Source of the DNA: Ananas comosus
Taxonomy: Eukaryota > Streptophyta > Magnoliopsida > Poales > Bromeliaceae
Direction: 5' to 3'
DNA length: 64,000 nucleotides
NCBI RefSeq assembly: GCF_001540865.1
Contig: NC_033632.1
Coordinates: forward strand, 6,636,141 to 6,700,140
Part shown: in pieces, positions 1-11,049 of the stretch
Numbering within the stretch: position 1 is the first letter of the stretch
Layout of the letters: the number at the start of each line of letters is the position of its first letter
Position numbers and translations under genes: made by a program
Notes under the pieces: generated by a model
Databases searched by the model: none
What the model was told of the DNA's origin: nothing
Seen by the model: only the letters and a program-made list of their open reading frames with translations

Positions 1-224
1 GGGAAGTAGGGGCGCATTAGTGTGAAAGAGGGAGGGAGCGAAGAAGGCGAAGGTGTATAGTAAAACATGAGAGATAGAGAATTGATGAATAAATTTAAGA
101 TAAAAAAATTGAAAGTCCGGCGAAGGGAAGGAAAAAGGTCATGATAAATAATTGGAGATAGAAAGGTTAGGATTATAGATGGTAGTGAGACCATTTAAAT
201 ATACTAATTGAAAGTTTGGTAGTG
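1..224. other. Window edge, no gene seen
   Basis: No coding feature is visible. Bases 170-228 (TATAGATGGTAGTG followed by a GACCATT-type motif) resemble 5262-5330, which lies just past the second AP2 exon block. This places the same junction sequence upstream of copy A and downstream of copy B. Confidence 0.5.
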
Positions 225-1500
225 AGACCATTGATGCTTTGTGACATCGTTGCTGTAACTTACTTTCCCATAGAAGAATTATACCCCACTATCGGTATAT
301 ATATATAGATATATATATTAGAGACGCAATTACAATGTATAGTCGCGTCAATCTCTCTTTATTTTTAATTTTTATTGTTGAGCAATTCAGTTTAATTTGT
401 TTTTCGAGATGTTATATAGAAAAACAGGATTTAGGATTTAAGGCCTTTTGAGATTATTAAATATTATAGTGGGAAATATCTGACCTCTCTTTGCTGCCCG
501 CAATGAGCAGTGTCAAAAACCTCCTAATCCAATTAAATAGAGAGAGAAAAACAAAACCAAAGAACCAATGAAGATCATGTCCATTGTTCAGGTTGTATTA
601 GAAGAGAAAAGGCTTTTAAGGCGCAATAAAGCCTGTACTCCAAATGAAGACTGCTTCCACAATCCCTGTATAACACGAAGAACTATAACCAGATCAAATT
701 AATCAAAATTGCACTAAAGGAAACAGGATGGGCAAAGTGTTTTACTGATGATTGTATCCTATATGAGGATTCCCATTCCCGTGCCTCCTATGAAGGTGAC
801 ACCTCGCTACTGCGAGCTCTTCGACTCGGCCCGCGACTTTTTCTTCCTGCTGCTGCCGCCTTCACCGTTTCTCTGCCGCCGAAAGGCGAGATCTATCGTC
901 GGAGAATCGCGGAGGGCGGACGGAGCCACGCCGCCGAGGACCACGCCGCGGTCATCACGCCTCTGTTCCTTCTCGCCATCCCTCTCTTCTTTCGGAACTC
1001 CTCTTCCATTTCCTCTCCGCTCTCATCGGCCCCGCTTGGCAGTTCTCAAGTTGCGGCTCGCATCTCCCACCCGCCAGCGCCGCCGCGACGCCCTCGTCGT
1101 GGGATTTCGAGCGCCAGTTCGCCGGCGGCCCAGACCAAGGACTTCCGTCGCGGCCATGCGCCGATGGGGCTCACCCCAAGCAGAAGTGACGGAGGAGGCC
1201 GATCGAAGAGGAGGCGGGGTGAGATCGAGCGCGCGGAGGCGGCGGGACGATCGAAAAGCGGCGGCTGAGTATTGGAGGGACCGAAGCGAGCGGGAGTGGG
1301 GACTAGGCGTCAAAGAGGGCGTTGTGGTGAGAGGTGATACGATAGGGCTAAGCGAACAATTATTATGGGAGATAATTGTTTGGGGATGAATTATTAAGTA
1401 GTACTTAGACGATGACAGGTGGGTCCACCAAGGTAATTAACCTAATATCTGCCACGTGGACAGAAGGAACGGGGATTCATCTATAGTTTATAGATAAAAT
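225..1500 (-). pseudogene. Second, indel-riddled copy of AP2-like exons 1-3
   Basis: This block matches 4003-5262 along its whole length: the TTTGTGACATCGTTGC start, the exon 3-like piece near 480-520, the exon 2-like piece near 640-670, the GC-rich exon 1 near 780-1310, and the downstream GCCACGTGGACAG segment. In the minus-strand reading the first AP2-domain coding stretch is recognisable at 785-850 but broken by several one-base insertions and deletions. The DCGKQ exon has lost a base and the GGFDTAH exon has extra bases. No AP2 exons 4-7 follow. It is either a decayed tandem duplicate or a poorly corrected second assembly copy; the indel-dominated differences favour the latter. Plus-strand open frames here are only GC-rich shadows. 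Confidence 0.65.
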
Positions 1501-1605
1501 GATATCAGACTCACAAGTACCAGGCGATGTGAGACTCGTCTCGCTAGCCCGTCATCCAGACCCTGGCTCAGCCGAGACTCATCTCACACTTCCTGCTGGT
1601 AATTG

Positions 1606-1617
1606 GCTCTGATACCA
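1606..1617 (-). promoter_or_regulatory. Primer-binding site of the Cassandra-like element
   Basis: The minus strand reads TGGTATCAGAGC, the usual tRNA-iMet primer-binding site of plant LTR retrotransposons, two bases inside the LTR end at 1620. It fixes the element's orientation. Confidence 0.85.
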
Positions 1618-1632
1618 TCTGTGACGCCCCAA

Positions 1633-1684
1633 CTTCCCAGGGGGTCACCCATCCTAGGACTACTCCCATCCTAGCACGCTTAAC
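1633..1684 (-). other. 5S rRNA-like segment inside the LTR
   Basis: On the minus strand this reads GTTAAGCGTGCT, then a variable part, then CTAGGATGGGTGACC and CTGGGAAG. These are the conserved promoter and 3' half of plant 5S rRNA. The GGGCGAGAG part of a normal 5S gene is altered. It is a retrotransposon-borne 5S domain, not a genomic 5S gene: the 5' half of 5S is missing and TG/CA ends flank it. Whether RNA polymerase III still uses it cannot be told. Confidence 0.75.
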
Positions 1685-1863
1685 TCTCTTAACCTCTTGG
1701 GCCTTGTCACCACCCAAAATGCTTAAGCCGGGTTATTATTACTAGCATGTAGGTCTCATATAAACTGATCGGAATCAGTATCCCATCCGATGTGGGACTA
1801 TTGGGGGCGTTACATTTTCCTAATTAAGTCTTATAAAATAGTCTGTTGGAATTGGACCGGTAG

Positions 1864-2025
1864 TTTCTCTTGATAAACCTATTAAAAAGTCAAAATTTTC
1901 TATCGGCATCCCAACAAAACAAATGGGTGACTATTTTTTAACCACCGTTTCTCATAAACCTGTTAAAGAATCAAAATTTTCTATTGGCTTCCTAACAAAA
2001 TATATGGGTGACTGTTTTTTAACAA
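1864..2025. repeat. Two-copy tandem repeat of about 80 bp
   Basis: Units at about 1864-1943 and 1948-2025 share the order ATAAACCT, GTCAAAATTTTCTAT or equivalent, CCTAACAAAA and ATGGGTGACT, followed by a T run. They differ at several bases. There is no coding content. Confidence 0.7.
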
Positions 2026-2356
2026 ATGTTGTTAATTCTATCATATTTTAGGGGTCAGAAGGTGATAAAAATCTATCGCTTTAGTTTACTAACGAACTGC
2101 ATCAATTGCATGGCTTTTATATAGTAGAAATGGTAAAAGCTTTCTCCACCCAATAGTATATACTATGGTACTCTACCAAGTTGCATTGGTACTCTATCAA
2201 GTTGCATGCCCTACAATAAACAGCTCATTATACTATTGGCATTATCTTTATTCAATTAATTGATTCCTTAAATTATACCAGATTTAGCATATAACAATTT
2301 TTACCTTAATTTTTTTTAAATTTTAGAATCAGAATTGTCTAAGAATAATAGGGTAT

Positions 2357-2541
2357 TTAACTCACTCGATGTGAAGTTGGAGAACCAGAGCCAATAACAA
2401 TGTGATTAGCAGGTGAACTCGGAAATGACTTCCCAGGAGAGCTTAATATGGTTGGTGTTGGGCCAGGAGCTTGAGCATAAGGCGAAACAGGATAGCGTAA
2501 TATAGAACTTTGATGATAAGGTGAAAGCGGAGATTTTGTTG
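2357..2541 (-). other. Ser/Pro-rich open stretch downstream of the AP2-like exons
   Basis: After an acceptor-like TTTGATGCAG at about 2542-2551, the minus strand stays open to a stop at about 2357. It encodes a Ser/Pro-rich peptide with SPYHQSS, PGPTPTILSSPGKSF and IGSGSPTSH. I do not recognise it as an AP2 C-terminus, and no miR172 target-like sequence was seen. It may be an exon of a fused or neighbouring gene, or chance. Confidence 0.3.
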
Positions 2542-2598
2542 AAACTGCATCAAACAAAAAGGAATCTTCATGAACACTTCCTCAAAAGAATTAACCTT

Positions 2599-4925
2599 TT
2601 AGAAATCATGATGGAACATAAGATACTGATGAACAGCACGTTCATTTTCAGGTTCAGGAAGAATCTCTCCTTCATAAAAGCTTGGCTCGAAGTTGGTAAC
2701 CGCTTCCCTCCCATTACACCTAATGGCGGCCTTGTCATATGCCCTGTTCAAACAAAAGGAACAAAAAAGAGACAGGTTCAATCAGTTTAGATAATATCGG
2801 GTTTTTAATCTTTAATGTCAAATTGACAAACAATACTATCAGTGGCAAAATATTCATTTCATAGAATAACCTTGCAGCTTCTATTTCACTGTCGAACAAC
2901 CCAAGATAAATGTATCTGCATACAAACACACATTTCTAAGTTCCAAGTTTGCTTTTTCTGAAAAATACAAAATTGGCAGAAACAGAGTAATCCATCAAAT
3001 ATGCTTATTGTACATCTAGAATAACTTAATTCCACCTGCCTACAATCTCCATCAATGTTTTTATCATAAATGTACAATAAATAATGGGACGTAGCTATGA
3101 AATTCAATGATGATAAGGAAAAGTTTGAATCTTTTACAGAAATACATCACGAACGAACAAAAACGAAAATTGTTCTATTCTCACATATAGAAAAAAGTAT
3201 ATATACCAGGGAAGATTGTTCAATCAGTGATATAACCTTTTGCTATTTTCAAGCACATCTTCCCATCGACTTCCGTAAATGGGTCAAAAATGACTTACTA
3301 AAGTAGATGAATTGGCAGAACTTAACCAAGCTAAAACATACTGGAGCAAAGCTTCCAAGAACTGTCCCATGCGAGCTTGCGAGCGGCCACACTTATACAA
3401 TGTCACCCTCTATACTTGGAGCTTCCCCTTGCGAACCCAGTGCTTTGACGGCGAAGTATGTGTACAAACTCTTCCTTTGTCAGGTTCCTCATCTAAGGCA
3501 AAAGACAAATTCATGACAAACTAATGGTAATCCCTCAAAAATACCAAGTATAATACAAACCTTCTAATATTCTAGAATCTACAATCAACATTTACCTGTT
3601 TCAAATTATCATCGTAGTCGCTAAGATTGAAATTGATGTCGGCGTCAACCCCTCGAAACTTATTCACGGCCCGATCGTATGCTCTGCAGTCCCAACACAC
3701 CAACCATACACTCATAATCATATATAAAATGCTACTCAAAAAGCTTTCAATATCTATTAAATTCATGTGTACAGTCCAAATTATCATTGTTGATTTGCAC
3801 AAACAATCAAAAAGTATCATATATATGGAATCAGCGATAGATAATATTATAGGAAACCAATTTTTCTAATGCTTAATTCCTACATAAATAAAAGTGTCTT
3901 CCTACATAAATAAAAGTGTCTGACATGCACCTACTTGAATAGAACGGAGGAGCTATTTCCTCGATAAGGGAATATTAATTACCTGTGACCCCAACTCCCT
4001 ATGCTTTTGTGACATCGTTGCTGTAACTTACTTTTCCCATAGAGAAATTAATACCCCATATCTATATATATATATATATATATATATGAGACCAAATTAC
4101 AATGTATAGCTCGCTCAATCTCTCTTTATTTTTGAAATATTTTATTGTGAGCAACTTCAGTTAATTTGTTATTCGAGATGTTATATAGAAAAACAGGAAT
4201 TTAAGCCTTTGAGATTCATTAAATCATATAGTGGGAAATATCTGACCTTGCTGCAGCATGAGCAGTGTCAAAACCTCCTAAAATCCAATTAAATAGAGAG
4301 AGAAAACACAAAACCAAAAAGACACATAGAATCAATGCTCCATTTCTTAGGTTTATAGAAGAGAAAAAGGCGTATAAGGCGAATAAAGCCTTACCCAAAT
4401 AGACCTGCTTCCCACAATCCCTGTATAACAAAGAAACCATAACCAGATCAAATTAATCAAAATTGCACTAAAGAAACAGGAAATGGGCAAAAGTGTTTAC
4501 TGATGATTTTGCTCACCATATATGAGATTCCCATCTCCCCGTCCTCCTATAGAAGGTGACACCTCGATACTGCGAGCTCCTCGACCTCGGCCCTCGTCGA
4601 CTTTTCTTCACCTGCTGCTGCGCCTTCACCGTTCTCTGCCCGAAGGCGAGATCTATCCGTCGAGAATCGCCGGAGGACGGCGGAGCCACCGCCGCCGAGG
4701 ACCACGCCGCGTCATCACGCCCCGCTCCTTCTCGACCCCATCCTCCTCGTCGAACTCCTCTTCCATTTCCTCCTCCGCTCCATCGGCCCCCGCCTTGGAG
4801 TTCCTCAAGTTGCGCCTCGCAATCTCCACCACCCTCGCCAGCGCCGCCGCCGACGCCCTCGTCGTGGAGGATTTCGAGGACCAGTTCGCCGGCGGCCCCA
4901 AGACCAAGGACTTCGTCGCGGCCAT
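2599..4925 (-). pseudogene. AP2: AP2-like (IDS1/SNB/TOE3 type) transcription factor gene, disrupted
   Basis: Two-AP2-domain euAP2 factors bind DNA and control floral meristem and spikelet identity. Minus-strand exons with GT-AG borders: exon 1 to 4517 ([19 protein letters not shown]...GRWESHIW), 4420-4395 (DCGKQVYLG), 4277-4247 (GGFDTAHAAAR), 3683-3596 (AYDR...[17 protein letters not shown]), 3492 to about 3353 (NLTKEEFVHILRRQSTGF, SSKYRG), 2915-2871 (YIYLGLFDSE) and 2743-2599 ([21 protein letters not shown]). The exon order is canonical for the family. Lesions: exon 1 changes frame between an acidic stretch and the AP2 frame near 4700; the fifth exon lacks one base after SSKYRG (about 3404-3409); the conserved Trp-Glu of the second AP2 domain reads Ser-Gln; its donor site is not GT; and the miR172-site C-terminus is absent. 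The start at 4925 is only the first plausible Met. Family identity is very likely; calling it a pseudogene assumes the indels are real. Confidence 0.85.
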
Positions 4926-5262
4926 GCGCCGATGGGGGCTCAACCCCAAGCAGAAGGACGGAGGAGGGATCGAAGAGGAGGCGGGGTAGAGATCGAAGCG
5001 GCGGGAGGCGGGGAGCGATCGAAGCGGCGGGAGTATGGGAGGGACCGAAGCGGCGGGGAGTGGGGAAGGGATCAAAGAGGGGGGTTGTGGGAGAGGGATC
5101 GAAGGGCTAAGGAAAATTAAATGGGAAGATATTTGTTTGGGGATGAATTAATTAGTAAAGTACTTAGGATGACAGGTAGGGTCCACAAAGGTTAATTAAC
5201 CTAATTCTGCCACGTGGACAGGAAGGAACGGGGATTCATTATAGTTATAGATAAAATGATAA
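4003..5262. repeat. Copy B of the duplicated AP2 exon 1-3 block
   Basis: This contains intron 3, exons 3, 2 and 1 and the 5' flank of the AP2-like gene, and it is repeated at 225-1500. Copy B keeps clean splice borders, so it is the parental or better-sequenced copy. A (TA)n tract lies at about 4063-4087. Confidence 0.75.
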
Positions 5263-7301
5263 ATTATAGATGGTAGTGGATCATTTAAATGCACTAATTG
5301 AAAGTTTGATTAGTAAGACCATTAAAATCCATATTGAAGATTTGGTGAACAGAAGAAGAAATGTCACATGCTAGTGAAGATGAAGTAGAATTTACCACGT
5401 GGCAACAAATATTGGGAATTCATATAGGTTAATAGAAGATTTCTAACTATTAAGTATAATAATATTTAAATTCTATTCTTTACCAGTTTAATTTTTTAGA
5501 ATGCCATGGTTGTCTTATATTTCTTTAGTACAATATTTAACAGGAAGTTCTGAGTTTCATGGGTTTATTAAAACACAGATGTAGTCTCGCCCCCAAGGTG
5601 ATGAGATGGCCAGATGGGTTTATTAAAACTAGCCCGGCCCTGCCTGACCCGGATTTAAAACCGGGCCATGCCGATCTAGTGCTTGGCCCGTTTCGGCCCG
5701 AAAAATGTGGGCACAGCCCACATTACACCCCTACAAGTAGCCTTCCCGAGCTCCTCTTGAAAAGGGGAAGTTGATGCTAGAGATATTTGTAGATCATGCA
5801 AAAGGGAAGTTGAGACCAGAGATGTTCCTAAATCTTATTGGGTCCGAGTAGTTAATATATTATACTTAATTATATCCCGAACAAAAATAGATATGGAAAA
5901 AAAAAATACTCTGTCTATTCAACTTCAGGGTAAGAGTAGGTCTGTGTATTAAGCTACTAATATACTTGTCAAGTCCATTAGAGCAGATACCTATCGAGTA
6001 CAGGTTAGGTCAATATTAAGTTCAGATGGATGCCCTAGTGTATTCTCTATATAAAACACATATATTTATTATATGATAAATCCAAAATAAAAATATAAAA
6101 TTTTTAATAGATATACATATATTAATTACTCTAAACACATTGGATAGTTAAAAGAAATTTTGAAATACCTTCTTAATATTTAACGAGTCACTGTAAAACA
6201 TCCGACTACAGATTCATACAAAGAAGTTTTGAAGGCAATTACAGCATTTTGGTTATTTGAAAAGGTGAAAAAATGGTGGATATACTATATATGCTGATTC
6301 CTCTTGACCTGAAAGTTTAAGTTTTCCTTCCTTAGTAATATTGAAAAGAGTAAATCATACTTTTGGTCCTCAAACTGTGCGGCACGTGACACTCTATTTA
6401 ATTCTTGAACTTCAATTTATTATAATTTTCAGCTCAAAACAATAAGGCGCGCGACACTTTGTTGTTTTAAGCATAGTATGTCAAAAATTAATTACTATAT
6501 TGAATTAAACGTGTCAAATAACGAAAATTTTTAATTTTATATTTAACTTTTTTTCGAGACTTTTAAGTAAAGTTTCATTTTAGTTCTTGAACTTTTAATT
6601 TTAAAAATATTCAAGGCATTAAGTTTTTAATTACTTTTGTTTCTGTCGCTAAAATTTTAGAGCATTTTTTCTTAGTCTGTATCATAAAGTAAACAATTAT
6701 TTCTTGCACCTATTGGTATCTTTCTACATTATAAATTTATCGCTTTTTTATCTTAATTTCAGTGATATAATTTCCAATAGAATGAAATGAAAGTATTTCT
6801 TGATAAAATTTTTTTTTACAAATTCTACCATAACTTTATGGCCTAAGATCGATCTGTTCTGAACTTAAAAGTTTAAATTGCATGGTTCAAACTTATACTA
6901 AATTGATAATTAAACCTTCTAAATTTTATAAAATAATTCGATCAAATGGCTCCTCTTTTCAATTGAATTTACTAATTAATTACACAGTTAAAATATGTTG
7001 CCCACATTTATATATGAGGTGTTCTTTTAAACAAAATGCAATAAAAAAAAAAAATACAATCCGACGCGTAAATGAGTGATATTGCTAAAGTACGACGTTG
7101 ACGAATTTAAAAATTGAACAGCAACAAGTTTAATATATATTCTAACAACAATAATAATAACATATTGTTCATTCATCTCTAGTGTGTGTGTGTCTTGTAT
7201 ATATATATATATATATATATCCTCGTTACACTGCGATATCTTGACGCACATTCTGCCGGCGCCGACAGGGAGTCGGAGGCGGTAGATGTAATGACCCAGT
7301 G
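5263..7301. other. AT-rich intergenic stretch, no gene
   Basis: No splice-consistent coding sequence was found. About 5625-5740 is a GC-rich patch (GCCCGGCCC, CGGGCCATG, TGGGCACAGCCCA) ending in ACATTACACCCCTAC, resembling the terminal regions of hAT-like elements elsewhere in this window. The rest is AT-rich, with an (AT)n run at about 7198-7220. Confidence 0.5.
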
Positions 7302-7306
7302 GTAGA

Positions 7307-7459
7307 TGTAACGACCCAATCCACTAGCAACAATAACTCGTTGGGCCCAAACACATGCCCAAAATGCTTTAGCCCAGTTATTATTACTAATGTCTAAATC
7401 TCTTATATATCAAATCACATCTTTATTCCTATCCGATATGGAATTATTGGGGTGTGACA
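7307..7459 (-). mobile_element. Small solo LTR, Cassandra-related
   Basis: TGTAACGACCC ... GGGTGTGACA ends are flanked by a perfect 5-bp duplication GTAGA (7302-7306 and 7460-7464). The half from AATGCTTTAGCCC through GTTATTATTACTA and the CCGATATGG end matches the Cassandra-like LTR at 1620-1814. The 5S-like part is missing or unrecognisable. Just upstream, GGTAGATGTAA followed by GACCCA is itself repeated (7281 and 7301). Confidence 0.75.
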
Positions 7460-7464
7460 GTAGA

Positions 7465-7680
7465 ACAAACACAGTGGAGCTTTTGGTAGCAGCACCAGCA
7501 GCAGCAGAGTATCAGGACTACAGTGAGTGGAATGACAAACAGTGATGGTAAGCCAATCGAGTGAGAGTAACTGGAAGAGGGGTTCGAGAACACCAACGGG
7601 TCGTCACTGACGTGAAACGGATTCCACGGTGACGGTGAGGGTGCGACGTGGTGCGGGGGCTGGAAATGGCGCAAGTACAT
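7465..7680 (-). pseudogene. Small membrane-protein gene fragment, copy 1
   Basis: The open frame starts with ATG at 7680 and runs into the solo LTR at 7459. Residues include RHFQPPHHVA, WNPFHVSDDPLVF, NPSSSYSHSIG and a hydrophobic segment LFVIPLTVVLILCCCW of about 16 residues, so it has one likely membrane span. It matches 22395-22593 closely and conserves the protein reading, which suggests a once-functional coding exon. The 3' end is lost to the LTR insertion. I do not recognise the family. Confidence 0.45.
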
Positions 7681-7848
7681 TGTTTCAGAGGGAGGAAGGA
7701 GTGTGAGGTAGGGGTGGTGGTAGTGGCAGCGGCAGTGAGTGAGGGGAAGGGAAGGTATTTAATAGAAGAAGATAGATTAATTAGATGATGTTGAGTTACA
7801 GTCTTTAATTAAGTTGGATAAAAGGTAATTATACTTGAATGATCCGGA

Positions 7849-9393
7849 TGTAATATTCTTGGTTGAGTTGGTGGGGGGTATAATTGTAATTTTCTTTTAT
7901 GGTTATCCACCCACCTACTCAACCAATATATATATCCACCTGAGACTTTAGAGAGAATTAATTATCTCGTTCATCTCTTTAGCTTGGTCCGTTGAGGTGG
8001 AGCTCGGGTGGAGTGCCGTTGGAGCTTTGATCGACGCCGACGTCTCGCGGCGGAGCCGTTCGAGCACGCGAGCATCTTAGTCGCTGCATGGGAAGGCCGG
8101 GCAAAGGTCCGATTCTGCCGTTTTCGATGTCGCACCGGATTGTGATTAGCGTTTGAGGTGGGTTTATCATCGGAATCCTACTCGTATAGTATTGTTGGTC
8201 GACATGTATCGCTAATATTACAAGTTGTTATTGTTTAGCTCAAATTCATGAGTAGATATGTTTTAGACATATAAACTGAATTGGGAGCATGTTATTAGTT
8301 GTTATTAATCATATATGTGGGATTTGGATAAAACATAGGAGAAAACCAGCGTTCGAGACCTGGCATATGTTGAACTACCTAATTTAGTCCTAGGGGCCGT
8401 TGTATTTTTATACTGTTACAGTATCCTCATAGTGAGTATCCCAGGTAGTTCAGATTTCAGTTACGCTCATGCTGGAATGCCGAGCCGATTTTTACAGTAG
8501 TGTTTATAGTGTTCCGGATTAGTGGGTACCGTAGTGGTTGACGGCGGATCCGGATTTGATCGTTCCGATATCAGATTGTGCCGAGGGCACATGACTAGGA
8601 GTTGGCAGTACTGTTAGACCTGTTTTCTTGATTTTAGCCTGTGAGAGCCTGATAGAGCTCGACAGAGATACGCTTGCATACTCGGTTGGGTCGCGCCCAC
8701 GAGTGCCGCTCCGGAGTCTGGCTTTGTGCTTTTGCGTTGATGTCGCTGATTAGTTGCTATCCACAGACTGTTTAGCGTGGAGGTAGCGCGGCTTAGACAG
8801 GCGGGACAGGTGCGTACACAGTCCCTAATGAGATTCAGTTAGAATTGATAGTAGACACAGTGGGATAGTGTAGTGGCATGTAGCTGTGGATTTCTTTCCG
8901 GGTTTACCTTTTAGCCTTATTTCCTACTGTAGTCTTAGTGGGTGAGCCGATGATTTTGAGGGCGGTACCCACTGAGAACTATTTCTTTTTACAGTAGTTC
9001 TCACGCCCAGTTGTTACCCTGTGTTTTGCAGAGCCTGTTGTTCCGGCTGCTGCGTCTTCAGAGGCGGATCGAGGCAAGGGCGTTACGAGCTAGAGCCCTA
9101 CCCGTCGAAGCGCCGTGCTAGAGGATCACCAGCTGCAGGTAGTAGTGTTTTTATTTTGAGCTTATGTACATACTGATACTAGAACTCGCTGGAGCGAGTG
9201 TTTTTGTACTTGTTAGTTTGTATGTATATGAGATTTATTCGTTTTACCTGCTTAGTCCTTTTCAGCTCTACACTACTGTTTGTAGTATTGTATATTTTAC
9301 ATAGACAGCTATCGCTTCGTATACAGGAAAAATTTCTTTATATACGGCAGATTTCTCGGCGTGCCCGGGGGACGTGTAATCCAGGGTGTGACA
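7849..9393 (+). repeat. 5' LTR of the Ty3/gypsy element
   Basis: It runs from TGTAATATTCTTGG to GGGTGTGACA and is matched over its full 1545 bp by 14523-16067 with scattered substitutions. A CAACCAATATATATATCC segment at about 7920-7937 is the likely TATA region. A GC-rich leader with many CG sites follows at about 7990-8170. Confidence 0.95.
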
Positions 9394-9401
9394 GATTAAG
9401 T

Positions 9402-9413
9402 TGGTATCAGAGC
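9402..9413 (+). promoter_or_regulatory. tRNA-iMet primer-binding site
   Basis: TGGTATCAGAGC lies eight bases after the 5' LTR end. It marks minus-strand DNA priming and confirms plus orientation. Confidence 0.92.
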
Positions 9414-9687
9414 TTAGCATTAAGTCATTGGGACCTAAGAAACCTAAGTTTGGCAAACCTTAGGAAAGCAAGACGGGAGAGGCGTGATTTATTGCGAAAG
9501 TTAATGATTAATTGTTATAACTCACCCTGAGGGGAGTGAGTGATTGGAGGAGTGCCTGTTCTGGCCTGCAAAATTATGTTGACTGCAGACGACATAATTT
9601 TGAGGAGAAACAGTGGCTGCCTTCCGGACTTTCGTTGATTGGGTAGAGAGTATTTGTGTTATCTGACCCTGTTCTATTTTTGCAGCT

Positions 9688-10915
9688 ATGTATCGTCGTC
9701 GAGGCCGACCGTCGACATGGGACCGGGCACAGTTGACACAGGATCGTGTGGGACCCTCCAAGATGCCTGAGCAGGCAAAGCCGAGTGCCCGGCAGGAGCA
9801 GGGTACACGACCAGAGGCAAGCGCATCCCCCGATTTGGGTGCTCAGTTGGCCGCTCTGACAAAGGTGACGAGGCGGCAAGGGGAGTTATTGGAGAGGTTG
9901 TGTGAGAGGGTCACCCCGCCACAGAGTACCGTACCAGAGCAGATTGTTCCACCTCCGACTGCTCCAGCGGCAGCACCAGCTACAGTAGTACCACCACCAG
10001 TGACCGTTCCTTCAGTGCTAGTTGCGCCGGTTGGTGAGGCATCGCAGATGACCGAGGCTGAGCAGGAGCGGATGGCTGAGAGACTCGCTCGCTTTCATCG
10101 TTTCGATCCGCCGACTTTTGATGGCCAATGCACAGAGGCTTGGGTTGTTGAGGACTGGGTCAGCTCGATGGAGAAATTATTTGAGGATCTTTTCATTCCT
10201 GAGCGGGAGCAGGTACATCTGGGAGTGCATTGCTTGACAGGGGATGCCCTTGCTTAGTGGCGGAGAGTGATGAGAGATTACCAGTTGGTGACTTTACAGA
10301 TGACATTGGACGAGTTCTGTGGAATGCTGTATGGGATGTATTTTTCCAACAGTGTGAAACAAAAGCTCGAGGAGGATTTAAAGAACATCCAGCAGGGGGA
10401 CCGGACAGTACAGGAGTATATTCGAGAGTTCACGCGACTCTTGAACTGTGTGCCGTTTGTGGCTAGAGATAAGGCACACAGAGTGTACCTTTTCGAGCAG
10501 GGTTTGAGGCCCGAGATTTTTCGGTTGGTTCAGGTACAGAGGTTGAGGACCTTGGACGCGTCGATGGAGCAGGCACTTTGGGTTGAGAGAGGTGATGTAT
10601 CTATTCGGGAGAGGACTCAGGCTGCAGGGCAGAGTCAGGATAGGAAGTACTCAGCTCCAGATGAGGGTGGACAGTCGAGCAGCCGGCGTCCACCGAGACC
10701 TCCACGATCGCGTTCTCAAGGTCGTGGGTTCTCGGGACGTCAGCGTTCTGGGGGATCGCGGCAGCAGAGGCAGTTACAGGGATTACCACCATGTGTGATT
10801 TGTGGAGGACCGCACTGGGCCCGGCAGTGTAAGCAGCATGAGGGCCGATGTTTTGGATGTGGACAGCCGGGGCATATGAGGTCTGCTTGCCCCCGAGCAG
10901 CATCACCAGCACCAT
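9688..10915 (+). pseudogene. gag of the Ty3/gypsy element, interrupted
   Basis: Gag forms the nucleocapsid. The reading starts at ATG 9688 and contains the retrotransposon gag core (FDPPTFDG, WVSSMEKLF, then VQEYIREF, LFEQGLRPEI) and two zinc knuckles. The second is a regular CCHC (CFGCGQPGHMRSAC, 10849-10890); the first (CVICGGPHWARQC) has three rather than four residues before its His. An in-frame TAG at 10255-10257 replaces what is normally a Trp codon, splitting gag into 189 codons and a downstream part. The basic linker before the knuckles is rich in Arg, Gly and Ser. Confidence 0.9.
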
Positions 10916-11049
10916 CGACCGCTTCAACAGCATCCGGATCTCAGCAGATTTCTGAAGCACCTCAGAGTTACCGCCAGGAGGACAGGGCATCTGCGCCGCG
11001 ACAGGGTGAGAGGCGACAACAGGCTCCGAGTGGCAGAGTATATGCAGCC

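Larger units (their letters stand above)
1505..1814 (-). mobile_element. Cassandra-like TRIM: one LTR plus start of internal region
   Basis: On the minus strand the LTR runs from 1814 (TGTAACGCCCCC) to 1620 (GGGGCGTCACA), about 195 bp. It is followed directly by a tRNA-iMet primer-binding site and about 100 bp of internal sequence. The LTR carries a 5S rRNA-like stretch, the hallmark of Cassandra elements, which are non-autonomous, have no ORF, and are mobilised by other elements. The second LTR is absent, so the copy is truncated around 1505. A related solo LTR lies at 7307-7459. Confidence 0.8.

Noticed and set aside
748..1389. Plus-strand ORF of 213 codons, and similar plus-strand ORFs at 4522-5110
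   Set aside because: They lie opposite the AP2-like exon 1. The minus strand has the conserved AP2 motif and splice donor, and the plus frames are Arg/Pro/Ser-rich GC shadows.
1633..1684. Genomic 5S rRNA gene
   Set aside because: Only the 3' part of 5S is present, and it is embedded between LTR ends with an adjacent primer-binding site.
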